Positions 35,571 to 46,014 of a DNA stretch of 64,000 nucleotides are shown one piece after another (position 1 is the first letter of the stretch; each line of letters starts with the position of its first letter). Source of the stretch: Rs1 sp038900335. GTDB taxonomy: Bacteria > Pseudomonadota > Gammaproteobacteria > Pseudomonadales > Balneatricaceae. Where the stretch lies: assembly GCA_038900335.1 (NCBI GenBank), contig JBBMRB010000012.1, forward strand, positions 1-64,000. Direction: 5' to 3'. The notes beneath the pieces were generated by a model. The model worked only from the letters and a program-made list of their open reading frames with translations, was not told the DNA's origin and made no database searches. Both the position numbers and the translations under genes were made by a program.

Positions 35571-37040
35571 TTATTTTGACATACTTTTGCTCAACCTACT
35601 GACCATCAAGATCAACACGATAAAGACAATAAATAGCACCAGCCACAATAAATACGTTGCTATTGAGCTTTGCGGATCAGCAGTATCATCTAACACCTTA
35701 ACAGGCGTTGGCGCACTATTTTGTGGCGATAAGCTAACTGTTTGAGCAGGTTCTGCAAATAGCGTATTCAACGCGCTCTGTTGTTGGTGTACTTTATTAT
35801 CTGCATTGCCGACCAATAAGGTATAAGGGCCTTGGCCTTGCGCTAGGAACACCAACTTAACTTCCCGCCAGCCAATTTCTAAAGCCGGTAATTGGCTCGC
35901 TATTATGTTAGCAGGGTTTATAAATTGTATTTCAATTTGCTGCACACCATGAAGGTCAATTGTTTTTTCACTTTGGCTACTAAGTGTAGATTGCTCTAAC
36001 CACGATTGACTAAAAGCACTGTTATATCGCCATTGCGCGTTATATTCAGCGCTGTGAGTGTCAGTTTTTTTAAAAGGTGCTTTGAGCTTATCTCGCAAGC
36101 GCTCACTTTTATCAACATCAATGTTATTAGTCGCCGTTTTAACCTTGGTATAAATAGTCCCGCTATATAAACGAATACCGCTATTGGGACTAAAGCGTAA
36201 TTTATTGATAGGATAATTACCCTGCCAGCGATACTGCCAGCGCTGTGTTAACAGGTTCAGCTCTTTAGTGGTAACTTTTTGCCATTGCTGATTAGCCACC
36301 TTAACTCGCTCGCTAACATTGGCAATAACCGCTTGTACTTGATGATAGAAATCTGCCTGTGAGCTAATGAAAGATAAACGCATATATTTTTCACCGCGAT
36401 AATTTGGCAACGTAAAACGCGACTTATTAAGCGTTGATTGCGAATTAACTAGCTGTAAATACTGCTGTTTACTGATAGTTCGCCAAGCATTTAAGCTATC
36501 GCTAACCTCAATAATAACAGCCGCGTTGTACGCTTGCTGAGAAGGCACCTGTAACTGAAAATCGACCAATGCACCTTGTATTGCTGATAAATCAACAATC
36601 ATTGAGCTGTAATACGCTTGCTTGTTAGTATCGATTTTAAGCTCAGTAATGTCAGTATCTGTCGCTTGTAATATTTTATTAATTTGCGAGACGTCATTAA
36701 AATTTGCCTGTTGCGGCTCTTGATAAAAAGGCAGCACCTGTGATGTGACACGCACCTCATCTCGCTGAGGCTTAATAGCTAGCGGTACTCGTTGCTTTAA
36801 ACTATTAACGACAGCGAGATCTTGAAAATTATCTTGTTGCAAACAGTTAAAAACAGTATCGTTTAACACCAGCTCTCTGAGCGCTTGCTGACCTTGTGAT
36901 ATCGCAAACTGACACTGGTAGTTTTTGGCCTCACTTGCCTGTGCGCTAACAATAAAGACACTACAACAAGCCATAACAGCTAACATGATAGAACGATAAT
37001 GAGCACGCGCTAATTTATCCAAAACTTTACTCCACATCAT
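35571..37040 (-). CDS. DUF3999-family membrane-anchored protein
   Basis: A 489-residue protein with a signal-like N-terminal helix (~18-33), a long beta-rich periplasmic part and a C-terminal membrane helix (~462-482). The pattern agrees with DUF3999, which is usually encoded beside DUF2339. The ATG overlaps the DUF2339 stop by 4 bp, so the two are co-translated and probably work together at the inner membrane. Its function is not established. Confidence 0.82.
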   Translation of the reverse strand: MMWSKVLDKLARAHYRSIMLAVMACCSVFIVSAQASEAKNYQCQFAISQGQQALRELVLNDTVFNCLQQDNFQDLAVVNSLKQRVPLAIKPQRDEVRVTSQVLPFYQEPQQANFNDVSQINKILQATDTDITELKIDTNKQAYYSSMIVDLSAIQGALVDFQLQVPSQQAYNAAVIIEVSDSLNAWRTISKQQYLQLVNSQSTLNKSRFTLPNYRGEKYMRLSFISSQADFYHQVQAVIANVSERVKVANQQWQKVTTKELNLLTQRWQYRWQGNYPINKLRFSPNSGIRLYSGTIYTKVKTATNNIDVDKSERLRDKLKAPFKKTDTHSAEYNAQWRYNSAFSQSWLEQSTLSSQSEKTIDLHGVQQIEIQFINPANIIASQLPALEIGWREVKLVFLAQGQGPYTLLVGNADNKVHQQQSALNTLFAEPAQTVSLSPQNSAPTPVKVLDDTADPQSSIATYLLWLVLFIVFIVLILMVSRLSKSMSK

Positions 37041-40000
37041 TCATTAGACTGCGATGATTGATCACTATCATCATTTAATGTTGGCTGTTTTGGCGGCAGT
37101 GGCGAGAAATAACCAATAACCACTAACAGCAAACCAACGCCGATAAATGAGACTATTCTCTCTATGGTATTGCTCGCAGACATATCGACTAAAAATAGCT
37201 TTAAGACCACGATGACTAACAACAGTGCACTGATTAACCACAATTGCCTTTTTTGTTGTTTGCTAGCATACACCGTACCGACTAAACCGCAAACAGACCA
37301 AAAAATAGCGAACGCGCTCTGGGTGATATTAGAGGCAATTAACAACTCTATATCCCAGGCTAGCGGCGTGTAAAAATGCACGGCTCTCATTATTTCAACA
37401 TTCAAATAGGTAAACATATAACCTGCCATTACAAATGAGCATAATTTGTAAAGCTTTTGGTTGCTGTTAGCTAGCGGCTTAACGTATAGGTATAAAGCAA
37501 ACAGGCTGATCAATACCGCGATGCTCATCGGGTTGAGGATAGCCAGCCAAGGCAGTGGCTCTATATTACCCGCTTGGGTTATTGCGAAGATAAGTACTGC
37601 GCACAGCAGCACATGCAAAGCAGGCATTGCTAGTGATTGATAGCTTTGCGCATGTACAGCAAATGGCCAACCCTTGGCTTTTGATATCAGTAATATAAAT
37701 ACTAAACCAATCATTGCGATATAAGCTAAGTGCCAACTTGCTAACCAACTAGCGGCATCAAACAACTGCCAGCCGCCCTGCCAAATAATGACAAAACATA
37801 ACAGCAATAGCGCTAAGTTTTGTAATAAGCTATTGGCGCTTTTGTCGAGTCGATCATAAATAAACAGCGTGAGAAATAATGTGGCAAAGCTCACGAGCCA
37901 AACCACTAAACCCAGAAGTTGATCGTTAAACAAATCCGCAAGTTTAAACCCTGAAAACAGTAGCAAGTTATCTGACACTAGCAGAACCTGCGCTGCCACC
38001 ATCACAATTAATGCAGGCGTTAATGCTAAACTTAAGACTCTAAGCTGAGGCCAATGTAATTTTTCACTCAGTAAGGTAGTTAAAAGCGCAGCAACCACAG
38101 CGACGATAATAAATAGCCAAGTGGCCAAATACAGACATAAGCCAACAACCAAAGCAGCACCAGCATACAGCAGCCACTGAGTATTAAATGTGCCTATTTT
38201 CCTATTCGCACTAAGCAGGTAAAAATAGCAACTAAACGCTAACGGCCACAACACAATGCCAGATAACAAAGACAGCGGGTAGCGCACAACATCAATATTT
38301 GTACTCAGATCAATTAAATCATCTTGCACCCCTACGGCATAAGCACTGCAATAAACCAGCACCGCCAACAAACTCATACTCAGGTAGTTAAGTGATGTTT
38401 TGCGTAGCTGATTACCGGCAAAATTAGCCAGCGCAGCAAACACTGTAAAGCCAAATAACAATAACCAAAGGGCAAACATCTGTAACGCGTAGAACACACT
38501 CAATGCAATAATGACATGGCCTGTCACGGTTATCATTTTTGAGCGTGCGATACTGCCAACAAGGTTAACATTTAAAACCACAAGACTTGCCAAAATGAGC
38601 GATGCAAATATCATTACATCTTGCATCGTAATCAATACCAATAGCTGTTGTGGGTACAACAAAATGCTGACAGGCAATAACAATACAAAGAACAAGCTCG
38701 CCATCAAACCTGCATGCCATTTAAGCTTAATAGCACTAAGCGCATAAATAATTAAGGCGCTAACAGCTAAACTTGCTAAATAACTGCCGGTCTCTAAGTT
38801 TACATTGAAGTGGATTATTTGGCTGCTAAAGCCAAGTAGTAAACAGATAATGGCATAAACAATAAAGCACTTAGATAACGGCCCTTCTAACGCTCTTTTA
38901 TCCTCATAATTTTGCTGTAATAAGTAGCTAATAACACTCAAGGCGATAGTGATTAAAACCACCGAGATAAAAAAGCTGTTAGCAAATATATTAGCGCTAG
39001 TATCGCTACTAATCGCCTGCGTTGTAACGTACTCATACACCACCATAAAGGGTGAAATAATCGCTAACAGTGCGGCAAATAAACGCCGGTTCTTTTGTAA
39101 CTGCTTAATACTCAACCATAAGATACCGACAGCCTCTATCGCCCAAATAGCGCCGGTGTAAGCACCATCAACAGCAAAAGGCACAGCTAAGGTCAAAAAC
39201 AGCACGCCTATAACGAGTAGCGCCTCGCTGAGCATTTTTAGTTTTTTTCCAAGTTTAATCCACAGCAACTGCGCCGTCATAATATAGAGCGCAGCAAAGC
39301 CAACAGCACTTAAAGCAATGCCATATTGAAAGCTATTAACAATCGCCATCTGCAAACTAAAGCCGACTAATGGTGTACCAAAAATCAAGCTGCTATCAAC
39401 ATAGTCTTTATAAAAATGTTGACGTTTTAAAGCGAATAACACACCGATAAACAAATACATCAGCACAAAAATAATAAGAAATATCTGCGTCGCAAAATAA
39501 TGCTCAGGTACGTAGCTAGCTACACCCCACATAGCAGCAATGCTAAAGGTAAAAACAAAACCCAACATATTCAAAGCGCGCCAGGTTTTGTGCCATGCTA
39601 TAAAGAAAATACCAGCATTAAGAATAGAGTAGTAACTAAAGAGGCCAACAAAATTATTGCTACCGCTTGCGCTCAGGATAGGTGCCGCAAAGCCACCAGC
39701 AATTGAAATAATTGCCAATGCTATCGCGTTTTGAGACAGCGCTAGCAACACACCCAATACCACCAGCAAAGCCAATAGTGCGAACGCGAGCAGTGATGGC
39801 AGCAAATGGTACAGCGAATAACTAGCAAAAATATCTAAATAAATAATAGCGAGTGCACCGCCTTGCAACGCCATAGCAAACACTCTTTTTTGATCTCGCA
39901 AGCGCCAGCCCCAATAGAGTAGAGCGATGGCCGCGGCTAAAACACCTGCTAATCGATACTCTATCGCCAGCATATCGTTATCGACTGCATGCTTTATTAA

Positions 40001-40579
40001 AAACGACATCCCGATAAAGAGGACCAACACCCCGACACTAACGAAGACATTAATATCTTTAATCCACTGCACTGTCTGTGCTAGATATTTTTTAATTTTC
40101 GATTCGCGCTTAATCTTGGGCTCAATAGCAGCCATACCCGCGTCGGCTTTGCTCTTTGCACCTTGGCCATTACTTGACCAGGGATCATTAACAACGTTAG
40201 CAAAACCGCTCGCATCTTGTGAGCGACTATCAGCGGTAAGATCAACAGACACTGGAGCCTCATGTGCAGTTGCATCAACTGTCTGAATGGGTACGGCCGC
40301 CTCTTTACTCGCCTCGCTATGTTCTGTATGCACTTGGGCCATTGCTTGAGCGACACTATCATCGCTTTCTTTAGCAGCAACACTGACTTGGCTAACATCT
40401 GATTGCTCTTTTGCTTTTTCTAGTTTTGATACGACACGTTGCAACTCTGAGATTTGTTCATCCAAGTCCGTTTTAAGCTTTTTAAACTCACTTCGCAAAT
40501 TTGAAAATTTAATCAAACTAACAATCGGCAGTATAAATACGACTAAGCCGATACCACCTAATACAACCAAAAACTCCAT
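37037..40579 (-). CDS. DUF2339 large polytopic membrane protein
   Basis: A 1180-residue protein with an N-terminal membrane helix (MEFLVVLGGIGLVVFILP), a ~35-residue coiled coil (FSNLRSEFKKLKTDLDEQ region), a low-complexity acidic linker (~50-140) and then about 30 hydrophobic segments. This is the DUF2339 architecture. The conserved entry FVSVGVLVLFIGMSFLIKHA occurs at ~180. ATG 40579 is preferred over TTG 40597 because it begins the conserved helix and has a GGGAT site. The role is unknown; an envelope function is inferred from its partner. Confidence 0.87.
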   Translation of the reverse strand: MEFLVVLGGIGLVVFILPIVSLIKFSNLRSEFKKLKTDLDEQISELQRVVSKLEKAKEQSDVSQVSVAAKESDDSVAQAMAQVHTEHSEASKEAAVPIQTVDATAHEAPVSVDLTADSRSQDASGFANVVNDPWSSNGQGAKSKADAGMAAIEPKIKRESKIKKYLAQTVQWIKDINVFVSVGVLVLFIGMSFLIKHAVDNDMLAIEYRLAGVLAAAIALLYWGWRLRDQKRVFAMALQGGALAIIYLDIFASYSLYHLLPSLLAFALLALLVVLGVLLALSQNAIALAIISIAGGFAAPILSASGSNNFVGLFSYYSILNAGIFFIAWHKTWRALNMLGFVFTFSIAAMWGVASYVPEHYFATQIFLIIFVLMYLFIGVLFALKRQHFYKDYVDSSLIFGTPLVGFSLQMAIVNSFQYGIALSAVGFAALYIMTAQLLWIKLGKKLKMLSEALLVIGVLFLTLAVPFAVDGAYTGAIWAIEAVGILWLSIKQLQKNRRLFAALLAIISPFMVVYEYVTTQAISSDTSANIFANSFFISVVLITIALSVISYLLQQNYEDKRALEGPLSKCFIVYAIICLLLGFSSQIIHFNVNLETGSYLASLAVSALIIYALSAIKLKWHAGLMASLFFVLLLPVSILLYPQQLLVLITMQDVMIFASLILASLVVLNVNLVGSIARSKMITVTGHVIIALSVFYALQMFALWLLLFGFTVFAALANFAGNQLRKTSLNYLSMSLLAVLVYCSAYAVGVQDDLIDLSTNIDVVRYPLSLLSGIVLWPLAFSCYFYLLSANRKIGTFNTQWLLYAGAALVVGLCLYLATWLFIIVAVVAALLTTLLSEKLHWPQLRVLSLALTPALIVMVAAQVLLVSDNLLLFSGFKLADLFNDQLLGLVVWLVSFATLFLTLFIYDRLDKSANSLLQNLALLLLCFVIIWQGGWQLFDAASWLASWHLAYIAMIGLVFILLISKAKGWPFAVHAQSYQSLAMPALHVLLCAVLIFAITQAGNIEPLPWLAILNPMSIAVLISLFALYLYVKPLANSNQKLYKLCSFVMAGYMFTYLNVEIMRAVHFYTPLAWDIELLIASNITQSAFAIFWSVCGLVGTVYASKQQKRQLWLISALLLVIVVLKLFLVDMSASNTIERIVSFIGVGLLLVVIGYFSPLPPKQPTLNDDSDQSSQSNE

Positions 40580-40779
40580 TTTCAAATCCCGTAGCAATCA
40601 TCTGGTATATGTTTAAAAAGCATCTTTAAAGTAGCAGAAAATATAATAAATGCTAATGCAACTAAAGCTAAGTGTACTCTAAATAACAATCAAATGTACT
40701 AACGTCAGTAACCAAAGAATCGGTGATCGTGTCAGCAACAATCCTTTTAAATCTTTGAGCAAACGAGCGTATCAAAGCG

Positions 40780-41964
40780 TTACGTTTGGTTATTATTTAC
40801 CTTTATTATTGATAGCCGCTGGGTATTAAACCTTACGACATTGATTCGTGCCCAAGGATAGTAAAGACCTAATGTGACTAATAACAAAAATATGTTTTTA
40901 AGCAGTATTTTAAGGCGCTTTGTAAATTGGCAAGCAAAACTAAAACGTATTTCACCTAGGCCGAGCGCGTTAAAAATATCACTGTTAATTTTTGATAATA
41001 AATATATATGCATAACATATAAAATTAACACGCTTAAACAGATGAATAAAAAGGATAGTGCCAACAAGCTAGGAATCGCCATAAAGATTAATAAAAAAGC
41101 ACCAATGCCTGTTCTTGCAGCAGGGCTAGAGCCGTTTGCCACGAGAGGTTGCAAAACTTGAAAGTAAATAATAATGACAAACAAAGCATACAATACGGTA
41201 TATAACATAGCAGCGCTCACACTAATTTTCAGTGCTTTTTTAAACGTATGCTTACTTATTAGCTCAACATTAAACGCGGTATTGCCACATGACAAAGAAT
41301 TAACGAAATATAGTTTAGATGAAATATAAGCCGTAAAAAAAACGCAGTAAATAATCGATGGCGTTACTGTATTGACGATGATAGAGATATAACTATACTT
41401 TTCTAGAAACAGTACATTAGCAAGAAAACTAACAATTATAATGGCCAAGCTGCTGATAATTGCAAAAACATAGTATTTGTAATAAACCCAAACTCTGCAG
41501 CTACTTACAATTCTATTTTGTTCATAATGTATCGATGAAACATTATGATTGCTAAATAAATAGACGATATATGGCATGAGTATGACAGTAAAAACAGCGA
41601 GGATAACAGCTAGATAATTGACACCTAGCAAGAACAAGCACAGATAAAATATCGACAGTATAAATATCCAAGTTTTTTTCAGGGTATGACTACCAGCAGT
41701 ATAAGATAAACTTTCCCCTGCTATATTGGTATTTTCATAACAGTATTTTTTAGACCTTTGATACGCCCAAGGTAGATAGTAGCCAAAGCTTAATATGTTA
41801 AAAATGGTATTAGTGAGCCAGATAATAAAGTACTGACTTGCTGAGCCTGTGAAGATAGCTTGCAATGTATCGCTTCCTTGTGGGACGTTGGTATGGGTAA
41901 TAATGCTTGCTGTATAGAGCTCTAAAGCAAGCAACTCATTTTTGATCAACAATACCAGATTCAA
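40780..41964 (-). CDS. DUF898 (YjgN-like) membrane protein
   Basis: A 394-residue polytopic protein with the YjgN/DUF898 repeats: FTGSASQYFIIWLTNTIFNI (~37) and SFGYYLPWAYQRSKKYCYENT around residue 60, echoed near the C-terminus by LLVTLGLYYPWARINVVRF. The internal duplication of the PWA-x-R/K element is typical. It has about eight membrane helices. No function is established. It is encoded alone and is more AT-rich than its neighbours. Confidence 0.82.
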   Translation of the reverse strand: MNLVLLIKNELLALELYTASIITHTNVPQGSDTLQAIFTGSASQYFIIWLTNTIFNILSFGYYLPWAYQRSKKYCYENTNIAGESLSYTAGSHTLKKTWIFILSIFYLCLFLLGVNYLAVILAVFTVILMPYIVYLFSNHNVSSIHYEQNRIVSSCRVWVYYKYYVFAIISSLAIIIVSFLANVLFLEKYSYISIIVNTVTPSIIYCVFFTAYISSKLYFVNSLSCGNTAFNVELISKHTFKKALKISVSAAMLYTVLYALFVIIIYFQVLQPLVANGSSPAARTGIGAFLLIFMAIPSLLALSFLFICLSVLILYVMHIYLLSKINSDIFNALGLGEIRFSFACQFTKRLKILLKNIFLLLVTLGLYYPWARINVVRFNTQRLSIIKVNNNQT

Positions 41965-42367
41965 GCGCCGTACAAACTAAATTTCCTGTTTGTCAGATAA
42001 CTGCGCTAGTTAGTTGATCTAACATACAATATTGAGTTAACTCTTTCTTGATTTCAATTATTACTTAATAAAAACAGAATATTACAATGTCTATGCTAAC
42101 AAAAATATCGTTTTGCAAATAGAACAAGAAGACGTTATATCTTATAAACAGGACTATTGCGGAAAACCAACTTTGCTAAATATAATGATTAACAGCAACG
42201 TAGATGAAGCAATAATTGTGGCGAAAAAAATTATCTAACAGCGATAAAAGCAGGCACGTTAGCACCATAAATTAGCTACCGCTAACATTTGTTACTAACC
42301 TAGCTGTAACTATCGATACCCCTTAAGGGTAATAAAACAAGTGCAGCAGCACTCAAGCAAACGGCGA
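41965..42367. other. 403-bp intergenic region
   Basis: I see no gene. There is a short CCCTTAAGGG palindrome near 42322 that may belong to the end of the BKACE transcript. The part next to the DUF898 start is AT-rich and may hold its promoter. Confidence 0.6.
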
Positions 42368-43192
42368 TTATGCCTGCTTAAAGCGCGCCCTAAATTCTTT
42401 TGCGCTTAATATTTCCCTGCCAATGCTGTGGGCGGTATCAACCACCTGTGATATCAGTAGCGCGTTATTGCTAGCCACTTCGCCATGTTTATCTAGCATA
42501 TTATTTTCAAAGCCTACTCGAACATCACCACCTAATGCCAAGGCCGCACTTGCACAGCGGTGCTCATCGTGGCCAAATGCGCACACTGCCCAAGGAGTCT
42601 CATCGTGATGCTCCATGACAAAAGGAAGCAGCTCATCAGGTTGTGAGTAAAGCCCTTTGCTGTAGCGACCAAGTACAAACAATAAATGGTGCTGTCCGCG
42701 TGGAATAACCCCCATCTCTTTGTAGCGATGATATTGCGCCACATCTTCTTTGCAGTAGAGAATATACTGAGCAATAATGCCTTGTTCAGCAACCCAGTGA
42801 AAAAACTCGCCTGCCCTAGCGACATCTTCTTCACTGCTAATAAACTCGCGTAAACCAAGAGAGACGGCCTCAGGCTTTACCGCTTTAACCATCGAAATTT
42901 GCTGATCAACATGATAGATGCCGACCGCCTCAGTGGTTAACTGAACCACCAGCTCATCGCCAACCGCTGCTTTTAAACTAGCATATAAGTGTAAGTTATC
43001 GTCAATCTCTAGGCTGTGACTACCATCAGCTTTGCGAGCATGGGCGTGAATCATTGTCGCCCCTGCTGATAAATTACGCAGTGCATCAGCCGTAACCTGT
43101 GCAGCGCTAACAGGTAATGCTTGATGATCTGCTTGGCTGCGACGTGCGCCATTAGGTGCGACTATCACTATTGCTTTTTTAACTACTTGCAT
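42368..43192 (-). CDS. Beta-keto acid cleavage enzyme (BKACE, DUF849)
   Basis: A 274-residue Zn-dependent TIM-barrel protein of the family founded by 3-keto-5-aminohexanoate cleavage enzyme. It exchanges a beta-keto acid with acetyl-CoA to give acetoacetate plus an acyl-CoA. Seen are APNGARR at the start (~12), the metal-type MIHAHARK (~47) and VRVGFENN near the C-terminus (~228). It is a shorter variant than the founding enzyme. The aminotransferase encoded 47 bp upstream may make its keto-acid substrate. Confidence 0.85.
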   Translation of the reverse strand: MQVVKKAIVIVAPNGARRSQADHQALPVSAAQVTADALRNLSAGATMIHAHARKADGSHSLEIDDNLHLYASLKAAVGDELVVQLTTEAVGIYHVDQQISMVKAVKPEAVSLGLREFISSEEDVARAGEFFHWVAEQGIIAQYILYCKEDVAQYHRYKEMGVIPRGQHHLLFVLGRYSKGLYSQPDELLPFVMEHHDETPWAVCAFGHDEHRCASAALALGGDVRVGFENNMLDKHGEVASNNALLISQVVDTAHSIGREILSAKEFRARFKQA

Positions 43193-43239
43193 ATTAAGTG
43201 CTCTTTTTTACTATTCTCAGTTTAACAGGCTAGTGGTGC

Positions 43240-44574
43240 TTAAAAGCCAACATTTGTTAATGTTTGATTGATTGATAACGCTAGGGTATCAACCAGAAAA
43301 TCGAGATCTTGCGTGCTCGCGATAAAGGCGGGAGCTATCAATAGATGATGGCCTAATTTACCATCTACACTACCCGCACCTGGATAGCACAATAAGCCAT
43401 TTTCCATCAACTGTGCTTTGAGCTTAGTATGAAATTGCGTGGTTATTGGCAACGCTTGCTTACTGGTTTTATCTGCCACTATTTCAACGCCTCTAAATAA
43501 GCCCCTACCGCGGATATCACCGATGTGCTGATGCTGCGCAAAACGATCTTGCAACTGTGCTTGTAAATAAGCGCCTTTTTGCTGAACGCTAGTAAGCAGA
43601 TCCTCCTCTACTATCACCTTTTGCACAGCCAGAGCCGCAGCACAAGCAGTTGGGTGACCTACATAAGTATGGCCATGTTGGAAAAAGCCGCTACCATTGG
43701 CGACCGTGCGGTGTATCTCCTCATTAACCATTAGCGCACCAATCGCTTGGTAGCCTGCTCCTAAGCCTTTCGCCATTGTTAGCATATCAGGCACAATGTG
43801 TTCTTGCTCATAGGCAAATAAAGTACCAGTGCGGCCCATGCCACACATCACCTCATCAAGAATTAACAAAATACCATACTGGTTACATATTTCGCGCACC
43901 TTTTTGAAATAACCAGGCACGCTGGGCACACAACCTAATGTTGCACCTACTACCGGCTCAGCAATAAAAGCGATGACGTTTTGAGCACCGACAGCTTGCA
44001 GTTTTTGCTCTAACTCTTGGGCGACTCGCTGGCCGTAATCAAACTCACTCTCCCCTGCCTGTTGACCACGATAAGCATAGCAAGGTGATATGTAATTACC
44101 TGGGCTAAGTAGCGGCTCAAATGGCTGTCTGCGCCATGGGTTACCGCCAACGCTAAGTGCGCCAATGGTATTACCATGATAACTTTGCTCACGGCTGATA
44201 AATAGCGAGCGCTGACTTTCACCTTTTTCCAAAAAGTACTGCCTGGCTAACTTTAGCGCAGCTTCCACAGCTTCTGAGCCACCACTGGTAAAATAGACGT
44301 GACTCATATCACCAGGCGCTTTATCAATCAGTAACTGTGCTAACTCTTCAGCGGGCTGTGAGCTAAAAAAACCGGTGTGGGCAAAAGCGATGGCATCTAA
44401 CTGCCCCTTAATAGCCTCAATTACTTTAGGGTGAGAATGACCAAGGCTAGAGACAGCCGCACCACCTGAACCATCTAAATAACGCTTACCATTGCTGTCG
44501 ACAATATACGGGCCATCGCCTTTAACGGCGATAGGCATTTTTACATTACAGGCCCGCTGAAATACTGCGCTCAT
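43240..44574 (-). CDS. Class III PLP aminotransferase
   Basis: A 444-residue class III (omega-type) aminotransferase. It shows YLDGSGGAAVSSLGHSHP (~31), the cofactor loop TSGGSEAVEAALKLARQY, the Asp of LILDEVMCGMGRTG (~244) and the PLP lysine in MAKGLG (~272). Members move the amino group between an omega-amino acid or amine and pyruvate or 2-oxoglutarate. ATG 44574 is chosen because AGAGG lies nine bases ahead. It is divergent from the LysR gene, its likely regulator. Confidence 0.9.
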   Translation of the reverse strand: MSAVFQRACNVKMPIAVKGDGPYIVDSNGKRYLDGSGGAAVSSLGHSHPKVIEAIKGQLDAIAFAHTGFFSSQPAEELAQLLIDKAPGDMSHVYFTSGGSEAVEAALKLARQYFLEKGESQRSLFISREQSYHGNTIGALSVGGNPWRRQPFEPLLSPGNYISPCYAYRGQQAGESEFDYGQRVAQELEQKLQAVGAQNVIAFIAEPVVGATLGCVPSVPGYFKKVREICNQYGILLILDEVMCGMGRTGTLFAYEQEHIVPDMLTMAKGLGAGYQAIGALMVNEEIHRTVANGSGFFQHGHTYVGHPTACAAALAVQKVIVEEDLLTSVQQKGAYLQAQLQDRFAQHQHIGDIRGRGLFRGVEIVADKTSKQALPITTQFHTKLKAQLMENGLLCYPGAGSVDGKLGHHLLIAPAFIASTQDLDFLVDTLALSINQTLTNVGF

Positions 44575-44939
44575 TTTATTCATCCTCTGCATTATGGCCA
44601 TCACTGTCATCGCTACTAGGGATGTTTACACTAGGCCTATTGATATAACCTTATTTAAAGAGAACTGGGTGATTTATTCAAATGACTTATATTCCAAAGC
44701 ATGAGCTAAAGGAATACCAGGCACAACAAAGACCAACTTTTAGTTAATCCTTTATTGTTGGCCACTATCTTTGTATGGCACACTGCACGCTATACTTGCC
44801 AGTATCTAGTCGCACTTAACGAGCAATTACCACAAATCCATTAACCTAAAATAAATAGCCAAAAATAAATAGCCAAAGCTAAATAGCCAAAGCTAAATAG
44901 CCAAAACTAAACAGCAAACTTAATAATGAGTCTTTATTT
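44575..44939. other. 365-bp divergent promoter region
   Basis: The region between the aminotransferase and LysR genes contains no gene. It holds a tandem repeat near the LysR start and two short possible frames that I discount. LysR-type sites (T-N11-A) are expected but cannot be singled out by eye. Confidence 0.6.
44849..44918. repeat. 14-bp tandem repeat, five copies
   Basis: Five consecutive 14-bp units occur: AAATAAATAGCCAA twice, AGCTAAATAGCCAA twice, then the diverged AACTAAACAGCAAA. They end 21 bp before the LysR start codon, inside its 5' untranslated or promoter region. Copy-number change could alter regulator expression. Confidence 0.92.
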
Positions 44940-45845
44940 ATGAGCCGCATACTCCCCGCCATGCAAGCATTGCGCAGCTTTGAAGCTGCCGCTAGGTTAC
45001 GTAGTATTTCTAAAGCTGCTGATGAATTGTTTGTCACCCAAAGCGCCGTTAGCAAGCAGATTAAAATACTTGAAAACCTGCTTGGCGTCGCCCTATTCAA
45101 CAGGTCTGCGAATGGCATTAGCTTAACGGCTAACGGCGATATTTATTTGAGTACAGTTGTCAGCGCCCTTAATGAGCTCAATAACGCCGCCCAGTCATTA
45201 CAAAGTAAGCCCAACAAGCAACAGTTGGTATTAGATGTTATCCCATCGCTGAGCAATATTTGGCTAATCCCTAAAATCCACAGTTTCGAGCAGCGCTACC
45301 CACACCTAAAAGTCGATTTAATGACAGGTGATGGCCTGCCTAATTTTAACCAATTGCAAGCAGATGCTTACATCAGGTGTTTATTACCTACCCAGGTTCA
45401 GCATACGCATATAGAGCTATGTAAAGAGAAACTGTTACTAGTTATCTCGCCAAAGTTATTAGCCAAGCTCAGCATTGATAATCCAATGGATCTTTTAAAC
45501 GTTAATTTAATTCAACAGACTACTCGCCCGCAAATGTGGACACAGTTCTTTAATCAACACAGCAGCCAAGTACCTGCAGCACTGCCATTAGGCATGGGGT
45601 TTCAGCACTTTTTCATGTCAATTAAAGCGGCAGAAGAAGGTTTAGGCGCCGCACTAGTGCCGGATTTTTTAGCCGCAGATTCAATCGAAAAAGGCTTGTT
45701 AATCAACCCACTACAACTGCAGTTAAGCAGCGGTTATGGCTATTATTTATTTAGCCCAAGCTATAAAACAAGATTAAAAAAAGTGTTGGAATTCAATCAA
45801 TGGCTCTGTTCAGCTTTTGCTAAGACTGAGTTAGCTGCTAACTAA
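44940..45845 (+). CDS. LysR-family regulator, GcvA-like
   Basis: A 301-residue LysR protein. The N-terminal helix-turn-helix reads ALRSFEAAARLRSISKAADE (~10-29) followed by LFVTQSAVSKQIKILE. The C-terminal ligand domain spans ~93-295. The opening 'P-x-x-x-ALRSFEAAAR' form is that of the GcvA subgroup. It is divergent from the aminotransferase-BKACE pair and most likely controls it. The inducer is unknown. Confidence 0.9.
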   Translation: MSRILPAMQALRSFEAAARLRSISKAADELFVTQSAVSKQIKILENLLGVALFNRSANGISLTANGDIYLSTVVSALNELNNAAQSLQSKPNKQQLVLDVIPSLSNIWLIPKIHSFEQRYPHLKVDLMTGDGLPNFNQLQADAYIRCLLPTQVQHTHIELCKEKLLLVISPKLLAKLSIDNPMDLLNVNLIQQTTRPQMWTQFFNQHSSQVPAALPLGMGFQHFFMSIKAAEEGLGAALVPDFLAADSIEKGLLINPLQLQLSSGYGYYLFSPSYKTRLKKVLEFNQWLCSAFAKTELAAN

Positions 45846-46014
45846 AGCTGATACACCGCGATAAGGTAAATACAGGTTCAGTTCTACCTATTAATATTAG
45901 CTATTTCCTCTCTACACAAGCCCTTATTACTGTACTCTTGACAATTTAATCACTTTTTATAATTTAAATGTTATTATATTTATCCAAGTCACTGTTTTTA
46001 GGGGTATCTACAAT

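Noticed and set aside
37164..40286. Several plus-strand frames inside the DUF2339 gene
   Set aside because: They are antisense to a clear coding frame and lack ribosome sites or family features.
44849..44918. Regular repeats as a CRISPR array
   Set aside because: Contiguous 14-mers, no unique spacers and no cas genes.
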